A DNA stretch of 64,000 nucleotides from Sphingomicrobium lutaoense (GTDB lineage: Bacteria; Pseudomonadota; Alphaproteobacteria; Sphingomonadales; Sphingomonadaceae): positions 1,063,317 through 1,127,316 of the forward strand of contig NZ_JACICF010000001.1 of the NCBI RefSeq assembly GCF_014195685.1, given 5' to 3'. The notes below the pieces were generated by a model. That model worked only from the letters and a program-made list of their open reading frames with translations, was not told the DNA's origin and did no database searches. The position numbers and the translations under genes were made by a program. This document shows positions 35,579 to 44,761 of the stretch, in pieces (within the stretch, counting starts at the first letter, position 1; each line of letters starts with the position of its first letter).

Positions 35579-37161
35579 GACCCGCGCTTCCACTTGCGGC
35601 TGTCGGCGATCACTGCCCGGGCCGCATTATGGCCGGGAGCACCCGTCACGCCGCCGCCCGGATGCGCACCCGACCCGCACAGATAGAGGCCGGCCAGCGG
35701 CATCCGGTAATCCGACGCGCCGATCATCGGCCGCGCATTGAACAATTGATCAAGCCCCATCTTGCCATGAAAGATGTCGCCGCCCACCAGCCCGAAGCGC
35801 CGTTCGAGGTCGAGCGGCGAATGGATCTGCCGCGCCACCACGCTGTCGGCAAAGCCCGGCGCATGGCGATCAACGGTACGGATGACATGGTCGGCGGCTT
35901 CCTCGCGAACATCGTCCCATTGCTTCCCGTCGGGCAGCGAATAACGGAAATGCTGGCAGAACAGGCTGGCGACATGCTTGCCCCGCGGTGCCAGCGTGGC
36001 GTCCAGCGTCGAAGGCAGCAGCATCTCGACCACCGGCTCGCGGCTCCAGCCGTCGAGAACCGCGCTGGCATGCGCCTTTTCCATATAATCGAGGCTCGGT
36101 CCGATGATGATGCCCGCGGTCAGATGGTCGCCCCGCCCCGGAAGGGCAGTGAAATTGGGCAGCCGGTCCAGCGCGACATTCATCCGGAAGGTCGCGCTCT
36201 CGCAAGCCCAGTTGGCAAAATGCCGCGACACGCGCCGCTCGACGGCCTCATCGGGGACCAGTTCCTTGAAGAGGAGGCGCGGATTGACCCCCGCGACCAC
36301 CTTGTCGGCGCGCCACGCCTTGCCGCCCGCGACCACACCAGCTGTAGCATCGTTGGCGATGATGATCTCGCTCACCGGTGTGCCGAGGACGATGTCCACG
36401 CCCGCTTCGCGGCAGGCGCGGGCCATGGCTTGCGTGATTGCGCCCATGCCGCCGATGGCATGACCCCAGGCACCCTCGACTCCCGCGGCTTCGCCGAACA
36501 GGTGGTGGAGAAGGACATAGCCGGTCCCCGCGTCATAGGGCGATGCGAAATTGCCGACGATCCCGTCGAAGCCGAACAGCGCCTTGGCCATCTCGCCTTC
36601 GAAATGGCCGTCGAGGATCTCGCCCGCGCTCTTGGTGAAATAGCGGTGCAGGATTTCGACTTCGCGCGTGTCGAGGCCGTAAAGATCCTTGCCCAGTCGA
36701 ATGAGGTCGGGAAGCCCGGCCAGCCCCCTCCCCACGTCGACCGGCGCCTTCAAGAGCCATTTGCGGATGATGCCGACGACCAGTTCCAGCTCCGCGATAT
36801 AGCGGTCGTAGGCGGGGCCGTCGGCTCGGTGATGCCGCGCCAGTTCGCTTCGCGTGAGGCCGTCGCGCCCCGCCAGCAGATAGCGGTGCCCCCCGCCCGG
36901 AAGGAAATTGTCCACCTTGCGCAGCACGACCTCGAGGCCGTGGCGCTCCAATTCCATGTCGGCGATGACCTTGGGCTGGAGCAGGCTGACCGTGTAGCTT
37001 GCGGCCGAATTGCGGAAGCCCGGGTGGAATTCGTCGGTGACCGCCGCGCCGCCGACCGTCTCGGCCGCCTCGATCAGCGCAACCTTGAGGCCTTTCCTGG
37101 CGAGATAATAGCTGCAGACCAGCCCGTTATGCCCCGCTCCGATGACAACGACGTCATGCAT
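35575..37161 (-). CDS. NAD(P)/FAD-dependent oxidoreductase, PYROXD2-like (phytoene desaturase superfamily)
   Basis: 528 residues. FAD-binding motif VVVIGAGHNGLVCSYYLARKG at the N-terminus and the GAPGHNAARAV segment at the C-terminus, where carotenoid-type desaturases bind flavin. The order of motifs is that of PYROXD2-like proteins, not of the CrtI carotenoid enzymes, although substrate is unknown. Its ATG starts one base before the gor stop ends, so gor, this gene and the CaiB gene read as one unit. Confidence 0.85.
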   Translation of the reverse strand: MHDVVVIGAGHNGLVCSYYLARKGLKVALIEAAETVGGAAVTDEFHPGFRNSAASYTVSLLQPKVIADMELERHGLEVVLRKVDNFLPGGGHRYLLAGRDGLTRSELARHHRADGPAYDRYIAELELVVGIIRKWLLKAPVDVGRGLAGLPDLIRLGKDLYGLDTREVEILHRYFTKSAGEILDGHFEGEMAKALFGFDGIVGNFASPYDAGTGYVLLHHLFGEAAGVEGAWGHAIGGMGAITQAMARACREAGVDIVLGTPVSEIIIANDATAGVVAGGKAWRADKVVAGVNPRLLFKELVPDEAVERRVSRHFANWACESATFRMNVALDRLPNFTALPGRGDHLTAGIIIGPSLDYMEKAHASAVLDGWSREPVVEMLLPSTLDATLAPRGKHVASLFCQHFRYSLPDGKQWDDVREEAADHVIRTVDRHAPGFADSVVARQIHSPLDLERRFGLVGGDIFHGKMGLDQLFNARPMIGASDYRMPLAGLYLCGSGAHPGGGVTGAPGHNAARAVIADSRKWKRGS

Positions 37162-38507
37162 CAGCGCATCAACACCAATTCTTCCGACATGGTCGGATGC
37201 AGCGCGATCGTGTCGTCGAACTGCTGCTTCTTGAGGCCCGCCTTCACCGCGATTGCCGCGGCCTGCAGGATTTCGGGGGCCTCGGGGCCGATCATATGGA
37301 TACCAACGACACGGTCGTCGGTGGGGTGGACGACCAGCTTGTAGAGCGAGCGCTCGTTGCGCCCGGCAAGCACATTTTTCATTGCGCGGAAATCGCTCGT
37401 GTAGGTCTTGACCTGGTTGCCGAAGGCCTGGCGCGCTTCGCTTTCGGTCATGCCAACGCCCGCGATCGGCGGATGGCTGAAGACCGCGTTGGGAATATTG
37501 TCATAATCGACCGTGCGATCAATCCCGCCGAACTGCGTGTCGGCAAAGGCATGGCCTTCGCGGATGGCGACGGGCGTCAATTGGACCCGGTCGGTGACGT
37601 CGCCCACTGCGAAGACGTGGTCGATATTGGTGCGGCTATATTCGTCCACCTTGATCTCGCCCCGCTCGCCCGTCTCGACGCCCAGCGTCTCGAGGCCGAG
37701 ATTCTCCGTATTGGGGATCCGGCCCGTCGCGAACAGCAAGGCATCGACATGCATGTCGTCGCACCCGTCCATCGACAGGTGCAGGCTGCCGTCATCCTGC
37801 TTCTCGATCTTCCGGAAGGTCGAGTTGAAGGCAAAGGCAATGCCCTTGGTAAGCGAGATGTGCAGTAGCCGCTCGCGCATCGATTCATCATAACCTCGCA
37901 GGATCTTGTCCGAACGATTGACGATCGTGACCTTCGATCCGAGCTCGTTGAAGATGCCTGCAAATTCGTTGGCGATATAACCACCGCCCGCGATGGCCAC
38001 CCGCTTCGGGATTTCCGGCAGGCTGAAGACATCGTTCGAGACGATCGCATGCTCTGCACCCGGCACGTTCGGGACAAAGGGTCGCGCGCCAACGGCGATG
38101 AGGATCTTTTCCGCCGTCACCGTCTCGCCGGTCGAGAGGGCAATTTCCTTGCCCCCCTTCAGGGTCGCTCGCGCCTCGAACAGGGTGATGTCATTATTGG
38201 CAAGCGTCTGCTGGTAAAGGCCTTCGAGCCGGTCGACCTCGGCGGCGACATTGTCGCGCAGCTTGGCCCAGTCGAAGCTCCTGGCCTCGATGTCCCAGCC
38301 GAAGCGGGCGCAATCCTCGAGATCCTCGGCGAAATGCGCGCCATAGACGAGCAGCTTCTTGGGAACGCAGCCGCGAATGACGCAGGTGCCGCCGACCCGA
38401 TATTCCTCGGCAATCGCCACTTTGGCGCCATGGCTGGCAGCGATGCGCGCCGCCCGGACCCCGCCCGATCCCGCGCCGATGACGAAGAGGTCGAAATGCT
38501 GGGCCAT
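37161..38507 (-). CDS. gor: Glutathione-disulfide reductase
   Basis: 448 residues; flavoprotein disulfide reductase that recycles GSSG with NADPH. FAD motif GAGSGGVRAARIAA, redox pair C42/C47 in GTCVIRGCVPKKL, central NAD(P) motif and the dimer His in LHPTMSEE at the end. Length and motif order match glutathione reductase. It lies next to pgi in the same direction, so NADPH supply and use may be expressed together, but this is inference. Confidence 0.94.
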   Translation of the reverse strand: MAQHFDLFVIGAGSGGVRAARIAASHGAKVAIAEEYRVGGTCVIRGCVPKKLLVYGAHFAEDLEDCARFGWDIEARSFDWAKLRDNVAAEVDRLEGLYQQTLANNDITLFEARATLKGGKEIALSTGETVTAEKILIAVGARPFVPNVPGAEHAIVSNDVFSLPEIPKRVAIAGGGYIANEFAGIFNELGSKVTIVNRSDKILRGYDESMRERLLHISLTKGIAFAFNSTFRKIEKQDDGSLHLSMDGCDDMHVDALLFATGRIPNTENLGLETLGVETGERGEIKVDEYSRTNIDHVFAVGDVTDRVQLTPVAIREGHAFADTQFGGIDRTVDYDNIPNAVFSHPPIAGVGMTESEARQAFGNQVKTYTSDFRAMKNVLAGRNERSLYKLVVHPTDDRVVGIHMIGPEAPEILQAAAIAVKAGLKKQQFDDTIALHPTMSEELVLMR

Positions 38508-38510
38508 GCT

Positions 38511-40025
38511 TTAAAGTCCTGCCTTGTCGATGAGGGCGCGGGTCGATGGATCGAAGCCCTCGCGCGCTTCGGGATCGTCGATCGCGCGCGCCATTTCCTT
38601 GCCCAGTTCGACCCCGAACTGGTCGAAGGGATTGATGCCGAGCAATGCGGCTTCGGCGAAGGTGCGATGTTCGTAGAATGCAATGAGCGAGCCAAGTGTG
38701 CGGGGATCGAGGCGGTCGAGGAGGATGGTGGTCGAAGGCCGGTCGCCGGGATAATGGCGCGCGGCATCGTCGCTGGACCGCCCCGCCATCAACGCCGCGC
38801 CCTGGGCGAAGGCGTTGAGGAGAAGCTGGCGGTGCTGGCGGGGATCCTGGCTGTCTTCATTTTCGATTACGGCGAGGAATTCCACGGGCACGAGATGGCT
38901 GCCCTGGTGAAGCAATTGGAAGACCGCGTGCTGAGCGTCGGTGCCGGTGCCGCCCCAGACGATGGGGGAAGTCGGACGGTCGAGCGGATTGCTGTCGAGG
39001 GTGACGGACTTTCCGTTGGATTCCATCACAAGTTGTTGAAGATAGGGGACTAATAGCCGGAGGCGTTCGTCGTAGGCGAAGACCGCGCGGGTTTGGGCGC
39101 CGCGATAGTGAACATAATAGAGATCGGCGGCGGCGGCGAGGAAGGGCGCGTTCTGGGCGAGCGGCGCGAGCTTGAAATGGCGGTCCATTTCGGCCGCGCC
39201 TTCGAGCATCGCCTCGAAGGCGTCCCAGCCGAGCGCGAGCGCGATCGAGATGCCCACCGAGGACCAGAGCGAATAGCGCCCGCCCACCGTATCGGCGAAG
39301 GGCAGGATGCGGGTTTCGTCGACGCCGCGTTCGAGCGCCTTGTCGGGATTGGCGGTGACCGCGATCACCTGCCCCATCGGGTCTTCCACGCCGCAGCCTT
39401 CGAGCCATTCGAGCGCGGCGTCGAGATTGGTAAGCGTTTCGGTGGTGGTGAAGCTTTTCGAAACCGCGACGATGAGCGTGCTTTCGGGATCGAGGCCGTC
39501 CAATGCCTCGTCCATCGCCTCGCCGTCGATATTGGCGACGGTGCGCAGTTCGACCCGCGTGCCGCCGCGTCCCAGCGCATCGACCGCGAGCGCGGGACCG
39601 AGCGCCGAACCGCCGATGCCGATATGGAGGATCGCATCGATCTCGCCGAAGGCTTCGGCCTCGACCGCGTCGAGGAGCTGGCGCATCCGCGTGCGGAAGC
39701 GCGCGGCCATTTCATTATCCTCGGGCGCGCCCTGCCCCCGTTCGGCGACATGGGTGGCCGAGCGCTTTTCCGAAGGATTGACGATCTCGCCCGCGAAGAG
39801 CGCGCGGCGGCGCGCGTCGAAATCCATGGCCGCGGCGAGCGTTTCGAACGCGCTTACCAGGCCCTCGTCGAGATGGGTCTTGGACCAGTCGAAGCTCATG
39901 CCCGCGACCGACAGGCCGAGCCGGTCGAGCCGCGTTTCGTCCTTTTCGAAAAGGTCGGCGAGCGCCGAGCTTTCATGGTCGCTTATGGCGCGCCAGGCGG
40001 CGGCGGTATCGGGGGAATCAGTCAT
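38511..40025 (-). CDS. pgi: Glucose-6-phosphate isomerase
   Basis: 504 residues of the PGI/SIS superfamily. ILHIGIGGSALGPAL, VAVSKSFTTTETL and GRYSLWSSVGISIALALG are family motifs; the C-terminal NPFDQFGVELGKEMA is intact. Interconverts glucose-6-P and fructose-6-P. The ATG at 40025 is chosen, since the longer open frame runs into the lepB promoter region. Three bases separate it from gor. Confidence 0.94.
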   Translation of the reverse strand: MTDSPDTAAAWRAISDHESSALADLFEKDETRLDRLGLSVAGMSFDWSKTHLDEGLVSAFETLAAAMDFDARRRALFAGEIVNPSEKRSATHVAERGQGAPEDNEMAARFRTRMRQLLDAVEAEAFGEIDAILHIGIGGSALGPALAVDALGRGGTRVELRTVANIDGEAMDEALDGLDPESTLIVAVSKSFTTTETLTNLDAALEWLEGCGVEDPMGQVIAVTANPDKALERGVDETRILPFADTVGGRYSLWSSVGISIALALGWDAFEAMLEGAAEMDRHFKLAPLAQNAPFLAAAADLYYVHYRGAQTRAVFAYDERLRLLVPYLQQLVMESNGKSVTLDSNPLDRPTSPIVWGGTGTDAQHAVFQLLHQGSHLVPVEFLAVIENEDSQDPRQHRQLLLNAFAQGAALMAGRSSDDAARHYPGDRPSTTILLDRLDPRTLGSLIAFYEHRTFAEAALLGINPFDQFGVELGKEMARAIDDPEAREGFDPSTRALIDKAGL

Positions 40026-40104
40026 CGCGCCCGTCTTAGCGAAGGGGCGGGCAAATGCCATCCCCGCTTGACCTTCGCCGCGCGCTGGCGTTCAAGCGCG
40101 CACG

Positions 40105-40914
40105 ATGACTGACAAAGATGCCGCGGAGCCGAAAAAGGGCTCGGTCCTGAAATTCCTGCTGCTCCTGGCGTTTTTCGCCTATGTGCTGCGTACCTTCCTC
40201 GTCGCGCCCTTCATGATCCCGTCGGGATCGATGCTGCCGACCATGTGGGTGGGCGACTATCTGTTCGTGTCCAAATGGCCCTATGGCTATTCGCGCTACA
40301 GCTTCCCCCTCGGCATTCCCGATTTCGAGGGAAGGATTTTCGAGAGCCTGCCCGAGCGCGGCGATGTCGCGGTCTTTCATTCGCCCGTGGTCGAAGGCCG
40401 CGTGGTGGTGAAAAGGGTGATCGGCCTTCCGGGAGACACGGTCGAGACGCGCGGCGGCACGCTCATTCTCAATGGCGAGGCGGTGCCGCGCGAGCGGCTG
40501 CGCGATTTCGCGCTGACGATCAGCCCCAACAGTCCGTGCAAGGTGGTGCCGGGAGCGAGCCAGTTCGTCGAGCCCGGGCCGGGCGAGACGCAGATCTGCC
40601 GCTATCCCGCCTATCGCGAGACCCTTCCCAACGGCAAAAGCTATGTCGTGCTCGACCAGGCAGCGACGCCCGGCGACGAAGCCGGGCCCTTCACCGTGCC
40701 GCAAGGCCATGTCTTTCTGATGGGCGACAATCGCGACGATAGCGGCGACAGCCGCTTCGCCGGAGCGGTCGGGGGGCTGGGGCCGGTGCCGGTCGAGAAC
40801 CTGATGGGCCGCGCCGAGATGAATTTCTGGTCCACCGACGGGAGTGCGAGCCTTCTCCTGCCCTGGACCTGGTTCAGCGCGCTGCGCGGCAGCCGCATCG
40901 GGATCAGTTACTGA
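40105..40914 (+). CDS. lepB: Signal peptidase I
   Basis: 269 residues. One N-terminal membrane helix (15-35), catalytic Ser S42 in PSGSMLPT, catalytic Lys K103 in VVKRVIGLPGD, and the C-terminal box GDNRDDSGDSR. Cleaves Sec and Tat signal peptides at the outer face of the inner membrane. Stop and the rnc ATG share one base, giving the classical lepB-rnc-era operon. Confidence 0.96.
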   Translation: MTDKDAAEPKKGSVLKFLLLLAFFAYVLRTFLVAPFMIPSGSMLPTMWVGDYLFVSKWPYGYSRYSFPLGIPDFEGRIFESLPERGDVAVFHSPVVEGRVVVKRVIGLPGDTVETRGGTLILNGEAVPRERLRDFALTISPNSPCKVVPGASQFVEPGPGETQICRYPAYRETLPNGKSYVVLDQAATPGDEAGPFTVPQGHVFLMGDNRDDSGDSRFAGAVGGLGPVPVENLMGRAEMNFWSTDGSASLLLPWTWFSALRGSRIGISY

Positions 40915-41582
40915 TGCTGCGTCCCGCCGCCGAGGTCGCGAAGGAACTGCTGAGCCATGTGCCCGGCGACGAAGCGCTGTTCGAACGCGCGCTGACCCAT
41001 GGCAGCCGCCAGGGCGAAACCAGCTACCAGCGGCTCGAATTCCTCGGCGACCGCGTGCTCGGCATCCTGATGGCCGAATGGCTCTACCACCGCTTTCCCG
41101 ACGAAGCCGAAGGCAAGATGAACCGGCGCTATTCGGGACTGGTGAGCCGCGAGACCTGCGCCGAAGTGGGCCGGGCAATCGACCTGCCGCGCCATATCCG
41201 CCTGTCGCGCCAGGCCCGCGAGGGCCGTGCCGAGACGAGCGACAATGTCATCGGCGATGTAGTCGAGGCGCTCTTGGGCGCGCTTTATCTCGACGCCGGG
41301 CTCGATGCCTGCCGGGATTTCGTCCGTACTCATTGGGGCGAATTTCTCGACGAACAGCGAAAGGCGCCGATCCATCCCAAGAACGGCCTGCAGGAACTGG
41401 CCGCGGCGCGTCGGATCGGGGTGCCGCGCTACGAGATGGTCGGCAAGTCCGGCCCGCACCATGCGCCGGTTTTCCGCGTCCGGGTGACATTATCGGGCGG
41501 GCGCGAAGCCGAAGCCGAGGGCGCGAGCAAGCAGGAAGCCGAAACCGCCGCAGCCGCGGCATTGCTGGAGCAGTTGAAATGA
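40914..41582 (+). CDS. rnc: Ribonuclease III
   Basis: 222 residues. Signature motif LEFLGDRVLG with catalytic D46, second acidic pair D115/E118 in NVIGDVVEALLGALYLD, and a dsRNA-binding domain (about 150-222). Cuts dsRNA in rRNA processing. Overlaps era by 4 bases. Confidence 0.97.
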   Translation: MLRPAAEVAKELLSHVPGDEALFERALTHGSRQGETSYQRLEFLGDRVLGILMAEWLYHRFPDEAEGKMNRRYSGLVSRETCAEVGRAIDLPRHIRLSRQAREGRAETSDNVIGDVVEALLGALYLDAGLDACRDFVRTHWGEFLDEQRKAPIHPKNGLQELAAARRIGVPRYEMVGKSGPHHAPVFRVRVTLSGGREAEAEGASKQEAETAAAAALLEQLK

Positions 41583-42469
41583 CCAAATGCGGCCTCGTCG
41601 CGATCCTCGGTGCCCCCAATGCCGGCAAGTCCACGCTAGTCAATGCGCTCGTCGGGCAGAAAGTGGCGATCACCAGCCCCAAGGCGCAGACCACGCGCAC
41701 CCGGCTGATGGGCATCGCCATCCACGAGGATACGCAGATCCTGCTGCTCGACACGCCGGGCATTTTCGTTCCGGGCCGGCGGCTCGACCGGGCGATGGTC
41801 AAGGCTGCCTGGGAAGGCGCCGAGGATGCGGACCGGCTGGTGGTGATGATCGATGCCTCCTCCGGGATGAACAAGAAGGCGCGAATGCTGGTCGAAGGCG
41901 TCGAGCGGCGCCCCGAGCCCAAGATCCTCGTCATCAACAAGACCGACCTTGTGAAAAAGCCCGCGCTTCTCGAACTGGCGCAAGGCCTGTCGGAGCGGCT
42001 CCACCCCGAAGCGGTCTTCTTCGTTTCGGCGACCAGCGGCGAAGGGGTGAGCGACCTCAAGGTGCACCTGGCCGAGAAGATGCCCGAAGGCCCCTGGCAT
42101 TTCCCCGAGGACCAATTATCCGATGCCACCGACCGGATGATCGCCGCCGAGCTGACCCGCGAGCAGATCTATGCCCAGCTTCACCAGGAACTGCCTTATG
42201 CAAGCGCGGTGGTCACCGAGAAATGGGAGGAGCGGCGCGACGGTTCGACCGCGATCCACCAGCAGATCCGCATTGCCCGCGACAGCCAGAAAGGCATCGT
42301 GCTGGGCAAGGGCGGATCGAAGCTGAAGTCGATCGGCGAAGCCGCGCGCAAGGAAATCGCCGAGCATCTGGGACGCAAGGTCCACCTCTTCCTTCATGTG
42401 AAGGTCGATCCGCGCTGGGAAGAGGATCGCGGGCTCTACGAGGACATCGGCCTCGAATGGACTTCGTGA
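41579..42469 (+). CDS. era: GTPase Era
   Basis: 296 residues. G1 GAPNAGKS (11-18), G3 DTPG (58-61), G4 NKTD (120-123), and a C-terminal KH domain with GKGGSKLKSIGEAARKEIA, which binds the 3' end of 16S rRNA. Essential for 30S maturation. Last gene of lepB-rnc-era; the upstream open frame is a shadow of rnc. Confidence 0.97.
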   Translation: MTKCGLVAILGAPNAGKSTLVNALVGQKVAITSPKAQTTRTRLMGIAIHEDTQILLLDTPGIFVPGRRLDRAMVKAAWEGAEDADRLVVMIDASSGMNKKARMLVEGVERRPEPKILVINKTDLVKKPALLELAQGLSERLHPEAVFFVSATSGEGVSDLKVHLAEKMPEGPWHFPEDQLSDATDRMIAAELTREQIYAQLHQELPYASAVVTEKWEERRDGSTAIHQQIRIARDSQKGIVLGKGGSKLKSIGEAARKEIAEHLGRKVHLFLHVKVDPRWEEDRGLYEDIGLEWTS

Positions 42470-42608
42470 AATCCGCCGCGGGTCGGCGCGATTTCCCAAG
42501 CATATTTCACCAACGCCGGACCCTCGACAAGCGTGTTGGCGTATTAAGACGCTGATATTCCTTTGTTCGTCCGGATTGGCACATTTCGTGAATTGCCCTG
42601 CCCATGGC

Positions 42609-42625
42609 CCGCGGATGGTCCGCGG
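42609..42625. repeat. Perfect 7-bp inverted repeat upstream of a small ORF
   Basis: CCGCGGA-TGG-TCCGCGG, 26 bases upstream of the ATG of the small gene at 42652. Could be an operator or hairpin in the leader. Confidence 0.4.
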
Positions 42626-42651
42626 ACCCATGAGTGCAAGGAATATGCAAG

Positions 42652-42897
42652 ATGTTCACGACCCTGTTGGTGATGGCCGCGAGCCTTTCGGGCGAGACCC
42701 GCACGATGGAGATGGATGGCCAGACCGTCCGCTATGAAGTGCAGCGCGAAGCGAGCGGGACACGTCGATTGAAAGGCGTTCGCGAAAGCGACGGTGCCCG
42801 TTTCGACCTGAGGATCGGGGCCGATGGCCGGGTCAAGGGCAAGGTCGACGGGCGCAAGGTGCGTTTCCGCGCGCCCCGCGACCGGGCCGACGACTAG
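42652..42897 (+). CDS. Small possibly secreted protein, unknown
   Basis: 81 residues. Short hydrophobic N-terminus (MFTTLLVMAASLSG) that may be a signal peptide, then basic/acidic beta-like segments (TVRYEVQREASGTRRLKGVRES...). AGGA lies 9 bases before the ATG, and a perfect dyad lies further upstream. The stop overlaps the cobB stop by 4 bases. No family recognised; a real gene is supported by the ribosome-binding site, the signal and codon use. Confidence 0.6.
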   Translation: MFTTLLVMAASLSGETRTMEMDGQTVRYEVQREASGTRRLKGVRESDGARFDLRIGADGRVKGKVDGRKVRFRAPRDRADD

Positions 42898-43604
42898 GCC
42901 GGCGGGCGACCGAGCAGTTCCTCGACGAAAGGGGGAACCAGCTCGGTCGCCCTGCCCATCCGGCTTTCGTCGAAATAGATGCTGCCCGCGCTGGGTTCGA
43001 GATTGATCTCGACCGTTTGGGCGCCGCGATACCTGGCGGTCTGGACGAAACCCGCGGCGGGATAGACCGCGCCCGACGTGCCGATCGAGACGAACAGATC
43101 GGCCTGCATCAGCGCACTTTCGATCCGCTCCATCCCGTAGGGCATCTCGCCGAACCAGACGATGTCGGGGCGCAGCATCTTTTCATTGCACTGCGGACAG
43201 GGCGGAAAGTCGAGCAGCCGATCGGGACTTTGCGAGCGGGTGTCGCAGGCAAGGCACCAGGCGCTTTTGAGTTCGCCATGCATGTGGAGAAGGCGCTTCG
43301 TCCCTGCCCTTTCGTGCAGGTCATCGACATTCTGGGTGACGAGCAGCAATTCGCCCGGCCATTCTTCATCGAGCCGGGCGAGCGCTTCATGCGCGGCATT
43401 GGGGGCGACCGAAGCAAGACTGGCGCGCCGTTCGTCATAGAAGCGCTGAACGAGGTGCGGATCGGCGACGAAGGCACCGGGCGTGGCGACATCCTCGACG
43501 CGCTGGCCCTCCCACAGGCCGTCGGGGCCACGGAAGGTGGCCAGCCCGCTTTCGGCGCTGACGCCCGCGCCCGTGAGGATCACGATGTTGGAAATCTGCT
43601 GCAT
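42894..43604 (-). CDS. cobB: NAD-dependent deacylase, CobB-like sirtuin
   Basis: 236 residues. Sirtuin motifs GAGVSAESG (12-20), QNVDDLH (91-97), catalytic His H109 in HMHGE, and zinc ligands C117, C120, C136, C139. The class III pair Tyr56/Arg59 (FYDERR) is present, so desuccinylase activity is likely besides deacetylation. The ATG at 43604 gives MQQISNIVILTGAG; the longer open frame is antisense to the next gene. Confidence 0.93.
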   Translation of the reverse strand: MQQISNIVILTGAGVSAESGLATFRGPDGLWEGQRVEDVATPGAFVADPHLVQRFYDERRASLASVAPNAAHEALARLDEEWPGELLLVTQNVDDLHERAGTKRLLHMHGELKSAWCLACDTRSQSPDRLLDFPPCPQCNEKMLRPDIVWFGEMPYGMERIESALMQADLFVSIGTSGAVYPAAGFVQTARYRGAQTVEINLEPSAGSIYFDESRMGRATELVPPFVEELLGRPPA

Positions 43605-43685
43605 GCCCCTCGTTTCGCAGACTTTTCGCTTCGCTCCAACCGCCCTGCTATTGACAACAATGTCAGCGATGCCATCTTCACCCGC

Positions 43686-44081
43686 ATGGTTGAGGCGTAT
43701 CATCATCCCATCGGCATCGAGGCCGGCGACATCGACCATATGGGCCATGTCAACAATTCGGTGTACCTCCAATGGGTTCAGGAAGCGGTCGTGCGCTATT
43801 GGGAGAGCCTTGCCCCGCCCGAAGCGGTGGCCAAGCATCTGTGGGTCGCGCTCAAGCATGAGATCGACTATCGGCGCCCGACCTTTCTCGAGGACAATGT
43901 CGTCGCCGACGTGGTCGCCGAGAAGATGCAGGGCGCGCGCTTCTTCTTCACCACGGTGATCAAGCGCGGCGAAGAGGTGGTGGCCGAGGCCAAGAGCGTG
44001 TGGTGCTGTCTCGACGCGGCATCGAAGCGCCCTGCCCGGTTGGCGCGCGACGTGGCGCGGCGATTCCTGCCCGAGGCCTGA
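43686..44081 (+). CDS. Acyl-CoA thioesterase, hotdog fold (4HBT/YbgC-like)
   Basis: 131 residues. The motif IDHMGHVNNSVYLQWVQEAVVRYW has the catalytic Asp of the 4-hydroxybenzoyl-CoA thioesterase family, followed by FLEDNVVADVVAEKM. Hydrolyses an acyl-CoA; substrate unknown. No strong ribosome-binding site at the chosen ATG. Divergent from cobB with an 81-base gap. Confidence 0.85.
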   Translation: MVEAYHHPIGIEAGDIDHMGHVNNSVYLQWVQEAVVRYWESLAPPEAVAKHLWVALKHEIDYRRPTFLEDNVVADVVAEKMQGARFFFTTVIKRGEEVVAEAKSVWCCLDAASKRPARLARDVARRFLPEA

Positions 44082-44248
44082 ATTCTCCCGAAAACTGGAC
44101 TTTTCCTGCCAGCTGTGGTTAACGCAGGTTAGGAACGACGCCTGCCATTCTCCGGTTGCGTTGGTTCAAGTCTGCCCGGGAAGGGCGACCGCCGTTTCCT
44201 GAAAAGAGAAGCCGGACCCAGGGGGGACCGGCCACATGGAGACTGACC

Positions 44249-44692
44249 ATGAAGAAGCTGATGCTGGCCGCATTGGGGGCGGCAACGATGACCTTTGGCG
44301 TGCCTGCCGCCGCGCAGGACGAGACGCCCCTGAGGGGCGGAGAATATTGGGAAGTGGCAACTATCGATGTCGCGGACGGCCAGGGGCTGCGCTATGCCGA
44401 GTGGCTGGCGACCGATTGGCGGGCCTTCAACGACTATGCCAAGTCGCAGGGCTGGATCAGCGATTACAAGATCCTGAGCAACGTCCATGGGCGGCCCGAC
44501 GAGGGGGATATCTTCCTCATCACCAAATTCTCGAGCATGCCCGATGCGGCCGAGGGCGAGCGGCGCTCCAAGGCCTTTCGCGCCCAGATGAAGCGGAGCG
44601 CCAAGCAGCTTGCCGCCGAAAGCGGCAATCGCGCCGAATATCGCAAAGTGATGGGCTCGGTGCTGTTGCAGGAACTGCATTTCCGCGACTGA
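44249..44692 (+). CDS. Secreted protein of unknown function
   Basis: 147 residues. Signal peptide MKKLMLAALGAATMTFGVPAAAQ (cleavage after AQ region). The mature part (GEYWEVATIDVADGQGLRYAEWLATDWRAFNDYAKSQG) has the ring of a dimeric alpha-beta barrel protein, possibly ABM-like, but I cannot place it in a named family. GGAG lies 7 bases before the ATG. Same direction as dapB. Confidence 0.72.
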   Translation: MKKLMLAALGAATMTFGVPAAAQDETPLRGGEYWEVATIDVADGQGLRYAEWLATDWRAFNDYAKSQGWISDYKILSNVHGRPDEGDIFLITKFSSMPDAAEGERRSKAFRAQMKRSAKQLAAESGNRAEYRKVMGSVLLQELHFRD

Positions 44693-44761
44693 TGCGGCTC
44701 ATGTGAAGCGGCCCCGGGAGGATGCTTGCACTCCGCCCGGGGCTGCGCCACAGCTAGGGCC

